From NCBI GenBank assembly GCA_045604285.1, contig JAZUNS010000110.1:1-13996 (forward strand): a DNA stretch of 13,996 bases. The letters are read 5' to 3'. Source of the stretch: SIG636 sp045604285 (GTDB lineage Bacteria > Bacillota > Clostridia > Oscillospirales > CAG-382). The first letter of the stretch is position 1; each line of letters begins with the position of its first letter. The position numbers were made by a program, and so were the translations under genes. Below are positions 1 to 5,823 of the stretch, piece after piece. A model generated the notes under the pieces. The model did no database searches. It was not told the origin of the DNA and was given only the letters and a program-made list of their open reading frames with translations.

Positions 1-429
1 GAAGGAGATATTGCCCTTATTCCCCGGCAAAGGCGTTGCACGGTGATATTCCGCGGATTTAAAAAGCCGCAGGCTGTTTTTGTTGACGGCAAGGAAATAG
101 AATACCTCTATGATACAGGGACCAACAGCGTAAGCCTAAGCTTTTTGATGAACATGTCAATTGGTGCTGAGATACGCATGGAAGGCAACCCGCTTATAAG
201 CGATAACGAGGGCTTTATGGACAGAATTGTGGAAATACTAAAGCGCAGCAACACAGGAATGTCCTTTAAGAGCAACGTATACAAATACATAACCACCAAC
301 CATGACCCCGATGCCGAGCGTATGGAGGATATGCTTTTTCAGCTGCTTGTGCGCTGTGATGCCCCCGAGCACAGAAAGGTTGTTATGGCGGTTGCAGAAC
401 AGCTATTATACAAAAAGCCCAGATATTAA
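1..429 (+). CDS. C-terminal part of a probable GH31-family alpha-glycosidase (5' truncated by window)
   Basis: The frame is open from base 1 and ends with TAA at 427-429, so only about the last 142 residues are present; the ATG at 43 is internal, not the true start. The visible part begins with a beta-sandwich-like stretch (RRCTVIFRGF, then AVFVDGKEIEYLYD) and ends in a helical tail (DRIVEILKRSN, then KSNVYKYI). This pattern resembles the C-terminal domains that follow the catalytic barrel of many clostridial GH31 enzymes, which release sugars from alpha-linked glycans or glycosides. No catalytic residues lie within the window, so the family is inferred from the tail alone and the substrate cannot be given. 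The gene converges on rplL and is followed by a terminator-like hairpin. Confidence 0.5.
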   Translation, partial: EGDIALIPRQRRCTVIFRGFKKPQAVFVDGKEIEYLYDTGTNSVSLSFLMNMSIGAEIRMEGNPLISDNEGFMDRIVEILKRSNTGMSFKSNVYKYITTNHDPDAERMEDMLFQLLVRCDAPEHRKVVMAVAEQLLYKKPRY

Positions 430-473
430 GACTTGCGTCATCATTTTCAATCGGTGATACCTTAAACAATATA

Positions 474-506
474 AAAAAAGGGTCGGCACAAAGCGCCGAC
501 CCTTTT
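474..506 (+). terminator. Intrinsic terminator after the GH31 gene
   Basis: An 8-bp GC-rich perfect stem (GGGTCGGC at 480-487 with GCCGACCC at 495-502) closes a 7-nt loop and is followed by TTTT. Seven A residues precede it, so it may also work on the minus strand. It lies 44 bases after the GH31 stop codon. Its sequence is nearly repeated at 744-778. Confidence 0.75.
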
Positions 507-535
507 CAGTCTGTAGCCAAAGTCTACAAACTGAA
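505..535. repeat. Short imperfect inverted repeat
   Basis: TTCAGT (505-510) pairs with ACTGAA (530-535) and TGTAG (512-516) with CTACA (524-528), separated by a one-base mismatch, with a 7-nt loop. It directly abuts the terminator at 480-502. Function unknown; it is part of the gene-free 430-791 hairpin cluster. Confidence 0.5.
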
Positions 536-560
536 ACAGAGTGAGAGAAACGAAGTTATT

Positions 561-617
561 TTTTGCGAAAATCGAGCGTCGGCGTAGTATACTACGTTAG
601 CGACGTTTTTCGTAAAA
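561..617. repeat. Long palindromic hairpin of unknown function
   Basis: The centre is a perfect 14-bp palindrome (CGTAGTATACTACG, 583-596). It is flanked by CGTCG (577-581) pairing with CGACG (601-605), and by an outer A/T-rich arm, CGAAAA (566-571) with TTTTCG (607-612), extended by TTTT/AAAA. Almost the whole 57-base segment can fold on itself on either strand. No coding potential is seen. It looks like a dispersed palindromic element or a structural RNA part, but copy number cannot be judged from one window. Confidence 0.55.
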
Positions 618-716
618 GTGCCTGAACTTTGTTTTATAACTTATATGAAGCAAAAAGCTTGCAAAAAGAGGCTGGCTCTATTTACAAGCTTTTTATATAT
701 TGTTTTCTTCAGGCAC
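618..716. repeat. Nested inverted repeat (cruciform-like element)
   Basis: Terminal 9-bp perfect inverted repeats (GTGCCTGAA, 618-626; TTCAGGCAC, 708-716) enclose a second 10-bp perfect pair (AAAAAGCTTG, 652-661; CAAGCTTTTT, 685-694). These in turn enclose AGAG/CTCT (667-670 with 676-679). The element begins on the base after the 561-617 palindrome ends. No convincing ORF lies inside. It could be a small MITE-like or REP-like element, or a structured transcript. Confidence 0.5.
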
Positions 717-743
717 GTAAAGAACGAGTTTGTCTGCACTCTG

Positions 744-778
744 AAAGGGTCGGCACAAAGTTGTTGTGCCGACCCTTT
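744..778 (-). terminator. Terminator hairpin of the rplJ-rplL operon
   Basis: A perfect 15-bp stem (744-758 with 764-778) closes a 5-nt loop just after the rplL stop codon. Read on the minus strand, the T run after the stem is short, the Ts belonging mainly to the stem's AAA/TTT ends. The long GC-containing stem still makes termination likely. It shares the 17-base string at 477-493 exactly (744-760), so it is a sister copy of the GH31 terminator. Confidence 0.7.
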
Positions 779-791
779 AATAAGTATAAAC

Positions 792-1166
792 TTATTTAAT
801 TTCAACGGTTGCGCCTGCTTCTTCAAGCTGCTTCTTGAGAGCTTCTGCGTCTTCCTTGGAGATGCCTTCCTTAAGAGCCTTAGGAACGGATTCAACCATT
901 TCCTTAGCTTCCTTAAGACCAGCGCCGGTGAGTTCCTTAACAACCTTAACAACAACGAGCTTCTTAGCTGCGTCGAAGCCGGTGAGAACAACGTCAAATT
1001 CGGTCTTTTCTTCAACGGGAGCTGCTGCTGCGCCGGGAGCTGCTGCAACTGCTACGGGAGCTGCGGATACACCAAATTCCTCTTCAAGTGCTTTAACAAG
1101 GTCTGCAAGTTCAAGAATAGTAAGTTCTTTAACCATATCAATGATGGCTTGGGATTTCTCGTTCAT
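792..1166 (-). CDS. rplL: Ribosomal protein bL12 (L7/L12)
   Basis: Forms the flexible stalk of the 50S subunit, where dimers bound to L10 recruit translational GTPases. The 124-residue length is normal. The N-terminal dimerisation helices (about 1-33, ending in LVKALEEEFGVSAA) are followed by an Ala/Pro-rich hinge (about 34-52). The C-terminal factor-binding domain (about 55-124) carries FDVVLTGFDAAKK, the conserved LKEAKEMVE helix and an EAGATVEIK end. The start ATG has GGAGG upstream. It lies 60 bases after rplJ and is probably translated in excess from the same mRNA. It is the last gene of its operon; rpoB, its usual neighbour, is absent and a terminator follows. Confidence 0.98.
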   Translation of the reverse strand: MNEKSQAIIDMVKELTILELADLVKALEEEFGVSAAPVAVAAAPGAAAAPVEEKTEFDVVLTGFDAAKKLVVVKVVKELTGAGLKEAKEMVESVPKALKEGISKEDAEALKKQLEEAGATVEIK

Positions 1167-1226
1167 TTAATTTTCCTCCATAATATAATAAATAATTTTA
1201 AGCAATTTTGTTATGCAGCGATTTTA

Positions 1227-1757
1227 TTACTCTGCTGCGGGAGCTTCCTCTGCGGAACCGTCCTTGTCGATAATAGCCTGCAATACATATGCGAAGCTGT
1301 AAAGAGAGGACTGCAAAGAACCGAGCATTCTGCCGATGAGAACTTCCTTGGAAGGAATTTCTGCCAGTGCCTTAATGCCCTCTGCGTCAAGCACGTTACC
1401 GTCACAGTAACCTGCCTTAAGAACGAAGTTGTCGTGATCCTTTGCGTAGTTAGCAAGAATCTTAGCTGCTGCAACCTGGTCGTCCTTAGAGATTGCAAAA
1501 GCGGTCATACCCTTGAGGCAATCCTTAAGAGATTCATAACCTACTGCGTCACATGCTCTGCTGATAAGAGTGTTCTTAATAACGGTATACTCAACACCTG
1601 CTTTGCGAAGTTCTGCACGAAGCTTTGTATCATCTTCAACGTTGATACCCTTATAGTCAACCAACACACCGGAAGCAGAATTCTTGATCTTTTCAACCAA
1701 TTCATCAACCATTGCCTGCTTTTGTGCCAATACTTGTGCATTTGCTCTACATTCCAT
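1227..1757 (-). CDS. rplJ: Ribosomal protein uL10
   Basis: Stalk-base protein that binds 23S rRNA and carries the L7/L12 dimers on its C-terminal helix. The 176-residue product (from ATG at 1757) has the N-terminal helix (KQAMVDELVEKIKNS), the VLVDYKGINVEDDTKLR core, and KNTLISRACDAVGY. The GGAGGTG ribosome binding site ends 9 bases before this ATG. A longer reading from a GTG four codons upstream would place the start inside the binding site, so the ATG is preferred. Regulation is indicated by the L10 leader and attenuator just upstream: excess L10-L12 complex is known to bind such leaders and lower expression. Confidence 0.97.
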   Translation of the reverse strand: MECRANAQVLAQKQAMVDELVEKIKNSASGVLVDYKGINVEDDTKLRAELRKAGVEYTVIKNTLISRACDAVGYESLKDCLKGMTAFAISKDDQVAAAKILANYAKDHDNFVLKAGYCDGNVLDAEGIKALAEIPSKEVLIGRMLGSLQSSLYSFAYVLQAIIDKDGSAEEAPAAE

Positions 1758-1794
1758 ATTCTGTTTCACCTCCGATTTTTATAAGTTGTATGTG

Positions 1795-1831
1795 AAATAA
1801 AAGCTCCCTCACCGACAAACAGCGAGGGAGC
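1795..1831 (-). terminator. Attenuator terminator within the L10 leader
   Basis: The 8-bp stem GCTCCCTC (1824-1831 on the minus strand) pairs with GAGGGAGC (1803-1810), followed on the minus strand by TTTTATTT. It lies between the leader's L10-binding part and the rplJ ribosome binding site, the position expected for transcription attenuation. Confidence 0.85.
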
Positions 1832-1935
1832 ATAATTATACCAATAGAGGTAAAACTGCTTGCTTCCTCGGCAGGCGGGTGAAGCCCTTATTCCATATAC
1901 GGAACCTGCTGTCTGCGGAAATCTTTAATTCAGCC
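1803..1935 (-). ncRNA. Ribosomal protein L10 leader RNA with attenuator
   Basis: The 5' untranslated region of rplJ-rplL carries the marks of the Firmicutes L10 leader (Rfam L10_leader type): a GCAGACAGCAGG segment, a TTCC/GGAA hairpin, and the return strand CCTGCCGAGG pairing with the GCAGG. It is followed at 1803-1831 by a terminator stem and a U-rich run. In the known mechanism, L10-L12 binds the leader and favours the terminator, so the operon is turned down when free stalk protein accumulates. Boundaries are approximate and rest on the promoter position. Confidence 0.85.
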
Positions 1936-1940
1936 TTGTT

Positions 1941-1969
1941 ATTGTAACACCGAAAAACGGTTTTGTCAA
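1941..1969 (-). promoter_or_regulatory. Sigma-A promoter for rplJ-rplL
   Basis: A perfect -35 box TTGACA (1964-1969), a 17-base spacer and the -10 box TACAAT (1941-1946), preceded by TGT as an extended -10. Expected start is near 1934. It lies only 27 bases after the rplA stop with no terminator between, so rplJ-rplL can also receive read-through from rplK-rplA. Confidence 0.85.
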
Positions 1970-1995
1970 CAAGAAATTTTATAAATTTACAAAAA

Positions 1996-2694
1996 TTAAC
2001 CTTCGATCTTAGCTGTGGGGTTAACCTTAACGCCGGGGCTCATGGTGGAAGCTACTACGCAGGACTTGATGTACTGGCCCTTAGCTGCAGCAGGCTTAGC
2101 CTTGATGATAGCACCGAGAAGGGTGTTAAAGTTTTCCTTAAGCTTTTCTTTACCAAAGCTTACCTTACCGATGGGGCAGTGGATAATGTTGGTCTTATCA
2201 AGTCTGTACTCGATCTTACCTGCTTTAGCTTCCTGAACAGCCTTAGCAACGTCCTGAGTAACGGTACCAGCCTTGGGGTTAGGCATCAAGCCCTTAGGAC
2301 CAAGGATCTTACCGAGACGGCCGATAACGCCCATCATGTCGGGAGTAGCGATGATTACGTCGAAATCAAACCAGTTTTCTTTCTGGATCTTCTGTACGTA
2401 ATCTTCTGCGCCTACGTAGTCAGAGCCGGCTTCCTGTGCAGCGGTAGCCTTGTCACCCTTTGCAAAAACAAGGGTTCTAACGGTTTTACCGGTACCGTTG
2501 GGAAGAACTACTGCGCCTCTAACCTGCTGGTCTGCGTGGCGGGAGTCAAGACCCATTCTGAAGTGAACTTCTACGGTCTCGTCAAACTTTGCCTTGGATA
2601 TATCGCAAACGATGCCAAGAGCTTCGTCGCTTTCGTAAATCTTGGATTTTTCAAAAGCCTTAAGGCTTTCTACATATTTCTTGCCTTTTTTCAT
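1996..2694 (-). CDS. rplA: Ribosomal protein uL1
   Basis: Builds the mobile L1 stalk of the 50S subunit near the E site and acts as translational repressor of the rplK-rplA mRNA. The 232-residue product has normal length, with the conserved GRLGKILGPKGLMPNPKAGT block (about 125-144), an RNA-contact signature. It ends with the usual SPGVKVNP stretch. Start ATG at 2694 follows a GGGAGG site. It is 14 bases downstream of rplK and is surely co-transcribed with it. A probable L1 target is visible before rplK (3148-3186). Confidence 0.98.
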   Translation of the reverse strand: MKKGKKYVESLKAFEKSKIYESDEALGIVCDISKAKFDETVEVHFRMGLDSRHADQQVRGAVVLPNGTGKTVRTLVFAKGDKATAAQEAGSDYVGAEDYVQKIQKENWFDFDVIIATPDMMGVIGRLGKILGPKGLMPNPKAGTVTQDVAKAVQEAKAGKIEYRLDKTNIIHCPIGKVSFGKEKLKENFNTLLGAIIKAKPAAAKGQYIKSCVVASTMSPGVKVNPTAKIEG

Positions 2695-2708
2695 TTCTGC
2701 GCCCTCCC

Positions 2709-3134
2709 TTAGTCTACTACGGTTACGCCCATAGAGCGAGCGGTACCTGCGATCATGCTCATTGCGGTTTCGATAGATGCTGCGTTAAGGTCAGGCATCT
2801 TGGTTTCTGCAATTTTGCGAACCTGTTCCTTGGTTATCTGAGCAACCTTGGTCTTGTTGGGAGTGCCGGAAGCAGTTTCTATACCGCAAGCCTTCTTAAT
2901 AAGAACTGCTGCGGGAGGAGTCTTGGTGATGAAGGAGAAGGAACGGTCTGCATAAACGGTAATAACTACAGGGATTATAAGACCGATATCGTTCTTTGTT
3001 CTTTCGTTGAACTCCTTAGTAAACATAGGGATAGCTACACCGTACTGACCCAAAGCAGGACCTATAGGGGGCTGAGGAGTAGCTTTACCTGCGGGAATTT
3101 GAAGTTTAATATAACCAACTATCTTCTTTGCCAT
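2709..3134 (-). CDS. rplK: Ribosomal protein uL11
   Basis: Binds the GTPase-associated region of 23S rRNA and is needed for RelA/Rel-type sensing of uncharged tRNA. At 141 residues it is standard. The N-terminal domain has KLQIPAGKATPQPPIGPALG with the proline pair that moves during factor binding; the C-terminal RNA-binding domain has the TPPAAVLIKKA and GTARSMGVTV motifs. GGAGGTG lies 6 bases before the ATG and directly abuts the putative L1 operator, so L1 binding could block initiation and, by coupling, shut off rplA too. Confidence 0.98.
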   Translation of the reverse strand: MAKKIVGYIKLQIPAGKATPQPPIGPALGQYGVAIPMFTKEFNERTKNDIGLIIPVVITVYADRSFSFITKTPPAAVLIKKACGIETASGTPNKTKVAQITKEQVRKIAETKMPDLNAASIETAMSMIAGTARSMGVTVVD

Positions 3135-3147
3135 AGTTTACACCTCC

Positions 3148-3186
3148 GTGGTAATCGTAATCGGGAGCATGGCGGCTCCCTCCCAC
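3148..3186 (-). promoter_or_regulatory. Putative L1-binding operator in the rplK leader mRNA
   Basis: On the minus strand a GTGG/CCAC outer pair (3183-3186 with 3148-3151) encloses GGGAGC (3175-3180) pairing with GCTCCC (3163-3168), with an asymmetric internal loop carrying GATTACGATTA. This resembles the L1 site of 23S rRNA and known L11-operon leaders of Firmicutes (GTGGGAG with CCCGATTACCAC). The Shine-Dalgarno GGAGGTG begins on the next base. The internal loop seems enlarged by a duplicated GATTAC. Confidence 0.75.
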
Positions 3187-3276
3187 ATTTGTTTTGCGGC
3201 AATTAGCCTATAATTAAAAGTAAAATATCTTTGCTGAGTGATGGCGTAAGGTGGGCGGTGTTTTTCCGACCCCAAA

Positions 3277-3819
3277 TTACTGCTCTACCACTTCTACTTG
3301 GTTGGTATCCAGCTCTACCTTTGTTTCTCTGCCAAAGAGAGAAGCGGAAACCGTAACCTTTTTCTTATCGTCCGTAATCTCTTCAACTACGCCGATAAAG
3401 CCTGCAAGGGGACCGCTGCATATCTTAACGCTGTCACCCACTGCATAGTTAACCTCGATAACGCGTATTTCAACACCAAGTGCCTCAACCTCTGCATCAG
3501 AGAGGGGGGTGGGGTTGGATCCGGGTCCTACGAAGCCCGTAACACCGGACGTATTGCGAACGATGTGCCAGGTTTCGGGGTTCATAACCATTTTAACCAG
3601 AACGTAGCAGGGGAAAAGCTTTCTCTCAACATCCTTGGGAGTTTCGCTGTCCGCGCTTACCTCGGATACCAATTCGGTAGGTATCTTTATATCCTGAATT
3701 AAATCGGATATGCCGCGATTTTCGATTATTTTTTCCAGATTAGTTGCAACCTTGTTTTCATACCCGGAATATGTGTGAACAACATACCACAACGGGGTAT
3801 CTTCGTGTGCTATATTCAT
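3277..3819 (-). CDS. nusG: Transcription elongation/antitermination factor NusG
   Basis: Binds RNA polymerase across the cleft, affects pausing and termination, and couples transcription to translation. The 180 residues comprise the NGN domain (about 9-115: LWYVVHTYSGYENKVA, then RKLFPCYVLVKM, then GVTGFVG) and a C-terminal KOW domain (about 124-180: VGDSVKICSGPLAGFIGVV). The order directly after secE is the standard one. The gap to secE is 20 bases and that to rplK is 142 bases. I see no strong promoter in the nusG-rplK gap, so rplK-rplA probably share the rpmG promoter. Confidence 0.97.
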   Translation of the reverse strand: MNIAHEDTPLWYVVHTYSGYENKVATNLEKIIENRGISDLIQDIKIPTELVSEVSADSETPKDVERKLFPCYVLVKMVMNPETWHIVRNTSGVTGFVGPGSNPTPLSDAEVEALGVEIRVIEVNYAVGDSVKICSGPLAGFIGVVEEITDDKKKVTVSASLFGRETKVELDTNQVEVVEQ

Positions 3820-3839
3820 TGCAAACCCTGTCCTTTATA

Positions 3840-4520
3840 TTAGCCTGCCAAACCGATAAGCCAAAGAACGAGTGCGTTAAGCCCAACGTCTATAAGACCT
3901 ATAACAGCGGCACATACCAAGAGACATACTATAACAACGATAGTGCTCTTTATAGTGAAATCCCTGGATGCCCAAGAAATTTTCTTAAGCTCGCTCTTGT
4001 AATCCTTGAAGAATTTTACAAGCCACTGACCAACCTTGTTATTCATCTTGATGCAGATGAACGCAGCGATTGCGAGAACTACTACCAAACCGAGGAAAAT
4101 TACCAGTGCAAGGGGAAACTCGCCGTCTTTGTCATCGGAATCAGCAGTGCTGCCGGTAGTGTCGTCTTTGTCTTCTTTGGATTCTTCGGATTTTTCGGAA
4201 GCCTCAGAGCTTTCGGAAGCTTCATCGGATTCTTCGGAAGCATCAGAGCTTTCGGAAACCTCGCCGGATTCTTCGGAAGCATCGGAGCTTTCGGAAACTT
4301 CGCCGGACTCTTCGGAAGCATCAGAGCTCTCGGAAACTTCGCCGGACTCTTCGGAAGCATCAGAGCTTTCGGAAACTTCGCCGGATTCTTCGGAAGATGC
4401 AACATCCCCGGAAATCTCAGCGGATACTTCGCTGCTTTCAGCAGCTACGGAAACTACACTGAAAGAAAGGACAGTAAGCAGGGAAAGTAACAGCGCGAGA
4501 ACGCTTAACGTTTTTCTCAT
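3840..4520 (-). CDS. secE: Preprotein translocase subunit SecE with an inserted acidic Ser/Glu repeat domain
   Basis: SecE clamps SecY in the membrane channel that exports unfolded proteins. The core is at the C-terminus: an amphipathic helix (about 162-188, FFKDYKSELKKISWASRD, matching the family's ElkKvsWPsr with Ala for Pro) and the essential membrane span (about 191-221, with GLIDVGLNAL). Ahead of it are a signal-like hydrophobic N-terminus (1-27, possible cleavage after VAA), four exact 13-residue units plus one degenerate unit (43-107), an acidic linker, and a further membrane span (about 136-158). The 226-residue length is about three times that of usual Gram-positive SecE. The start at 4520 is chosen because GGAG lies 9 bases before it; an ATG two codons upstream is only 3 bases from GGAG. 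The binding site overlaps the rpmG stop codon, suggesting coupled translation. Confidence 0.9.
   Translation of the reverse strand: MRKTLSVLALLLSLLTVLSFSVVSVAAESSEVSAEISGDVASSEESGEVSESSDASEESGEVSESSDASEESGEVSESSDASEESGEVSESSDASEESDEASESSEASEKSEESKEDKDDTTGSTADSDDKDGEFPLALVIFLGLVVVLAIAAFICIKMNNKVGQWLVKFFKDYKSELKKISWASRDFTIKSTIVVIVCLLVCAAVIGLIDVGLNALVLWLIGLAG
4200..4394 (-). repeat. Tandem 39-bp repeats inside secE (five units)
   Basis: Five consecutive 39-bp units encode the 13-residue motif SEESGEVSESSDA; four give identical protein and the fifth is degenerate. Unit length is a multiple of three, so gain or loss of units by slippage would keep the frame. There are no spacers. Confidence 0.95.
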
Positions 4521-4533
4521 AATCATTTTCTCC

Positions 4534-4683
4534 TTACTTGCTTTCCTTGTGAGCAGTGCGTTTCTTGCAGAATTTGCAGTACTTTTTAAGCTCGAGTCTA
4601 TCGGGGTCATTTTTCTTGTTCTTCATGCTCTCGTAGTTTCTCTGCTTGCATTCACTGCAAACGAATGTGATTTTGACTCTCAT
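4534..4683 (-). CDS. rpmG: Ribosomal protein bL33, zinc-binding type
   Basis: A small 50S protein near the E site. The 49-residue product begins MRVKITFVCSECKQ and has two CxxC pairs (CSEC and CKFC), so it is the zinc-ribbon (C+) form. The start at 4683 has GGAGGTG five bases upstream; a longer in-frame reading upstream lacks a binding site. It is the first gene after promoter P1 and lies directly before secE, as in other Firmicutes. Confidence 0.96.
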   Translation of the reverse strand: MRVKITFVCSECKQRNYESMKNKKNDPDRLELKKYCKFCKKRTAHKESK

Positions 4684-4747
4684 TTCGGCACCTCCATTAT
4701 TTGTTACCTTCCTCTTTCGGTAAGGTTCGTCCCTCCAAAAAGGCACG

Positions 4748-4802
4748 AAAAAAAAGACCTTCCGCAGAGGTATAGGCATTATACCACTGTTTTAGGTCTT
4801 TT
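4748..4802 (-). terminator. Probable terminator of the deoB operon, overlapping promoter P1
   Basis: On the minus strand AAAAGACCT (4794-4802) pairs perfectly with AGGTCTTTT (4752-4760). An inner 6-bp stem GGTATA/TATACC (4780-4785 with 4769-4774) lies within the loop, and eight T residues fill 4748-4755. It lies 35 bases past the stop of the last gene of the upstream operon. The stem is only moderately GC-rich, so efficiency is uncertain. Confidence 0.55.
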
Positions 4803-4807
4803 GTCAA
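4778..4807 (-). promoter_or_regulatory. Sigma-A promoter P1 for rpmG-secE-nusG
   Basis: Perfect -35 TTGACA (4802-4807), 18-base spacer and perfect -10 TATAAT (4778-4783), the latter preceded by TGG (extended -10). The expected start is near 4771, leaving a leader of about 88 bases before rpmG. Its spacer and start region are shared with a terminator for the upstream operon. Confidence 0.9.
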
Positions 4808-4836
4808 GTGTTTTTTTGTAAAAAACAGTATTTTTA

Positions 4837-5796
4837 TTATACTGCCTGCTCTGCCTTGCGCTCGGCTTCTTTTTCTTCTTCGATCGCCTTAAGCTCTTCT
4901 ATTCCCTCGCGGAGGGAATCTTCTTCCTTACGCTTGGCTTCCTTTTGCTGTTTATATTTTTTTACCATGGCGGAATATTTTACCGTTATTGCACCGCTGA
5001 TGCCCAAGGCAACCGAATGCACCAAAACGCTTACAAGGTTAAGCCAATAGCCCTTGCCCACGGGCAAAACCGCATTGTAAAAAGCCTTTGCACCGTTAGA
5101 AAGGAGGCTTACCCCCTCAAGGTCGCCGAAAACGCCCCTTAAGATATACAGCACAGGCATAGCTATGGCAACTATAATGCAGTTGCGGGTGAATACGATG
5201 CTGCCCCTATCGAAGGCGAAGCCGTATCTGAGTGCATCACGCAGGTTACAGCAAACCAATCTTTCGTGACGCTTAAACAAGAAAACGCAGTAGGCAACGG
5301 CAAGCGCCGCAAGCCCGGGAATAACCGCCCACATACCTGCGTTTTTAATAAGACGCACGTAATCCTCCTGCCCGGTGACCAAAAACTGCATTGAAAACAT
5401 ACCGCAGCCTACAAAGCAAGCGAAAAACGCCATAAGCAGGGATGCCAGAACAGTCTCGACAACCGAAAGCCAGGCGAAAACGCCCATGCCGCGCTTACCG
5501 CCGGTGGCGTAAACCACCCACAGGCACGCCGCCATTGCCGTACGCTCTGCCGTAAGAAAGCAGTTTATTGGCAATAAATAGGGTCTGAAAATCGAAAGGA
5601 TGGCAGAAAGGGTCATAAGCACGGCAAGCGTTATTACCACCTTAGAGTTAGCAAAGCGTGCCATGCGCTTTTTAAAGTTTTTTTCCGTTGAAACGTTGGG
5701 AACGCTGCCTACGGCAAAATCAGAGGTTACCTGCTCTAACCCCTTGGAGGGCGATGCTGTCGGCTTCCTCTTGCCGCTGCGGTGGCTTTTTTTCAT
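4837..5796 (-). CDS. Multi-spanning membrane protein of unknown function
   Basis: I do not recognise a family. The 319-residue product has a basic N-terminus (KKSHRSGKRK), about six hydrophobic segments (roughly 52-70, 82-97, 105-130, 153-174, 205-222, 250-272) and a charged, Lys/Glu-rich C-terminal tail (about 278-315) that could form a coiled coil on the cytoplasmic side. Several Cys residues sit in or near membrane segments (CFVGCG, LVCCN). The start is an ATG at 5796, nine bases after GGGGG; a GTG one codon earlier is possible. It is 27 bases after rpiB and so most likely the last gene of the deoB operon. The layout does not suggest a transporter with a known signature; a membrane scaffold or envelope role is only a guess. 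Confidence 0.75.
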   Translation of the reverse strand: MKKSHRSGKRKPTASPSKGLEQVTSDFAVGSVPNVSTEKNFKKRMARFANSKVVITLAVLMTLSAILSIFRPYLLPINCFLTAERTAMAACLWVVYATGGKRGMGVFAWLSVVETVLASLLMAFFACFVGCGMFSMQFLVTGQEDYVRLIKNAGMWAVIPGLAALAVAYCVFLFKRHERLVCCNLRDALRYGFAFDRGSIVFTRNCIIVAIAMPVLYILRGVFGDLEGVSLLSNGAKAFYNAVLPVGKGYWLNLVSVLVHSVALGISGAITVKYSAMVKKYKQQKEAKRKEEDSLREGIEELKAIEEEKEAERKAEQAV

Positions 5797-5823
5797 CACC
5801 TTAATCCCCCTGAGTAAAAAACG

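Noticed and set aside
618..1784. A 388-codon plus-strand open frame, rich in Cys, Phe and Asn
   Set aside because: It runs opposite rplL and rplJ, has no family resemblance or ribosome binding site, and its composition is that of an antisense reading.
3187..3276. A separate promoter for rplK-rplA in the nusG-rplK gap
   Set aside because: A/T-rich stretches resemble -10 boxes on the minus strand, but none has a -35 match at proper spacing.
4200..4394. Regular repeats that could suggest a CRISPR array
   Set aside because: Units are contiguous with no spacers and keep the SecE reading frame.
3744..4490. A plus-strand frame with FFGSIRAFGNFAG-like repeats, resembling a repeat protein
   Set aside because: The repeats are the reverse reading of the secE 39-bp units; secE has the core motifs, ribosome binding site and operon position.
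4757..4771. A small ACCT/AGGT hairpin before the U8 tract as a terminator for P1 transcripts
   Set aside because: Only about four pairs, starting at the expected first base of the RNA; too weak and too close to the start to stop transcription of an essential operon.
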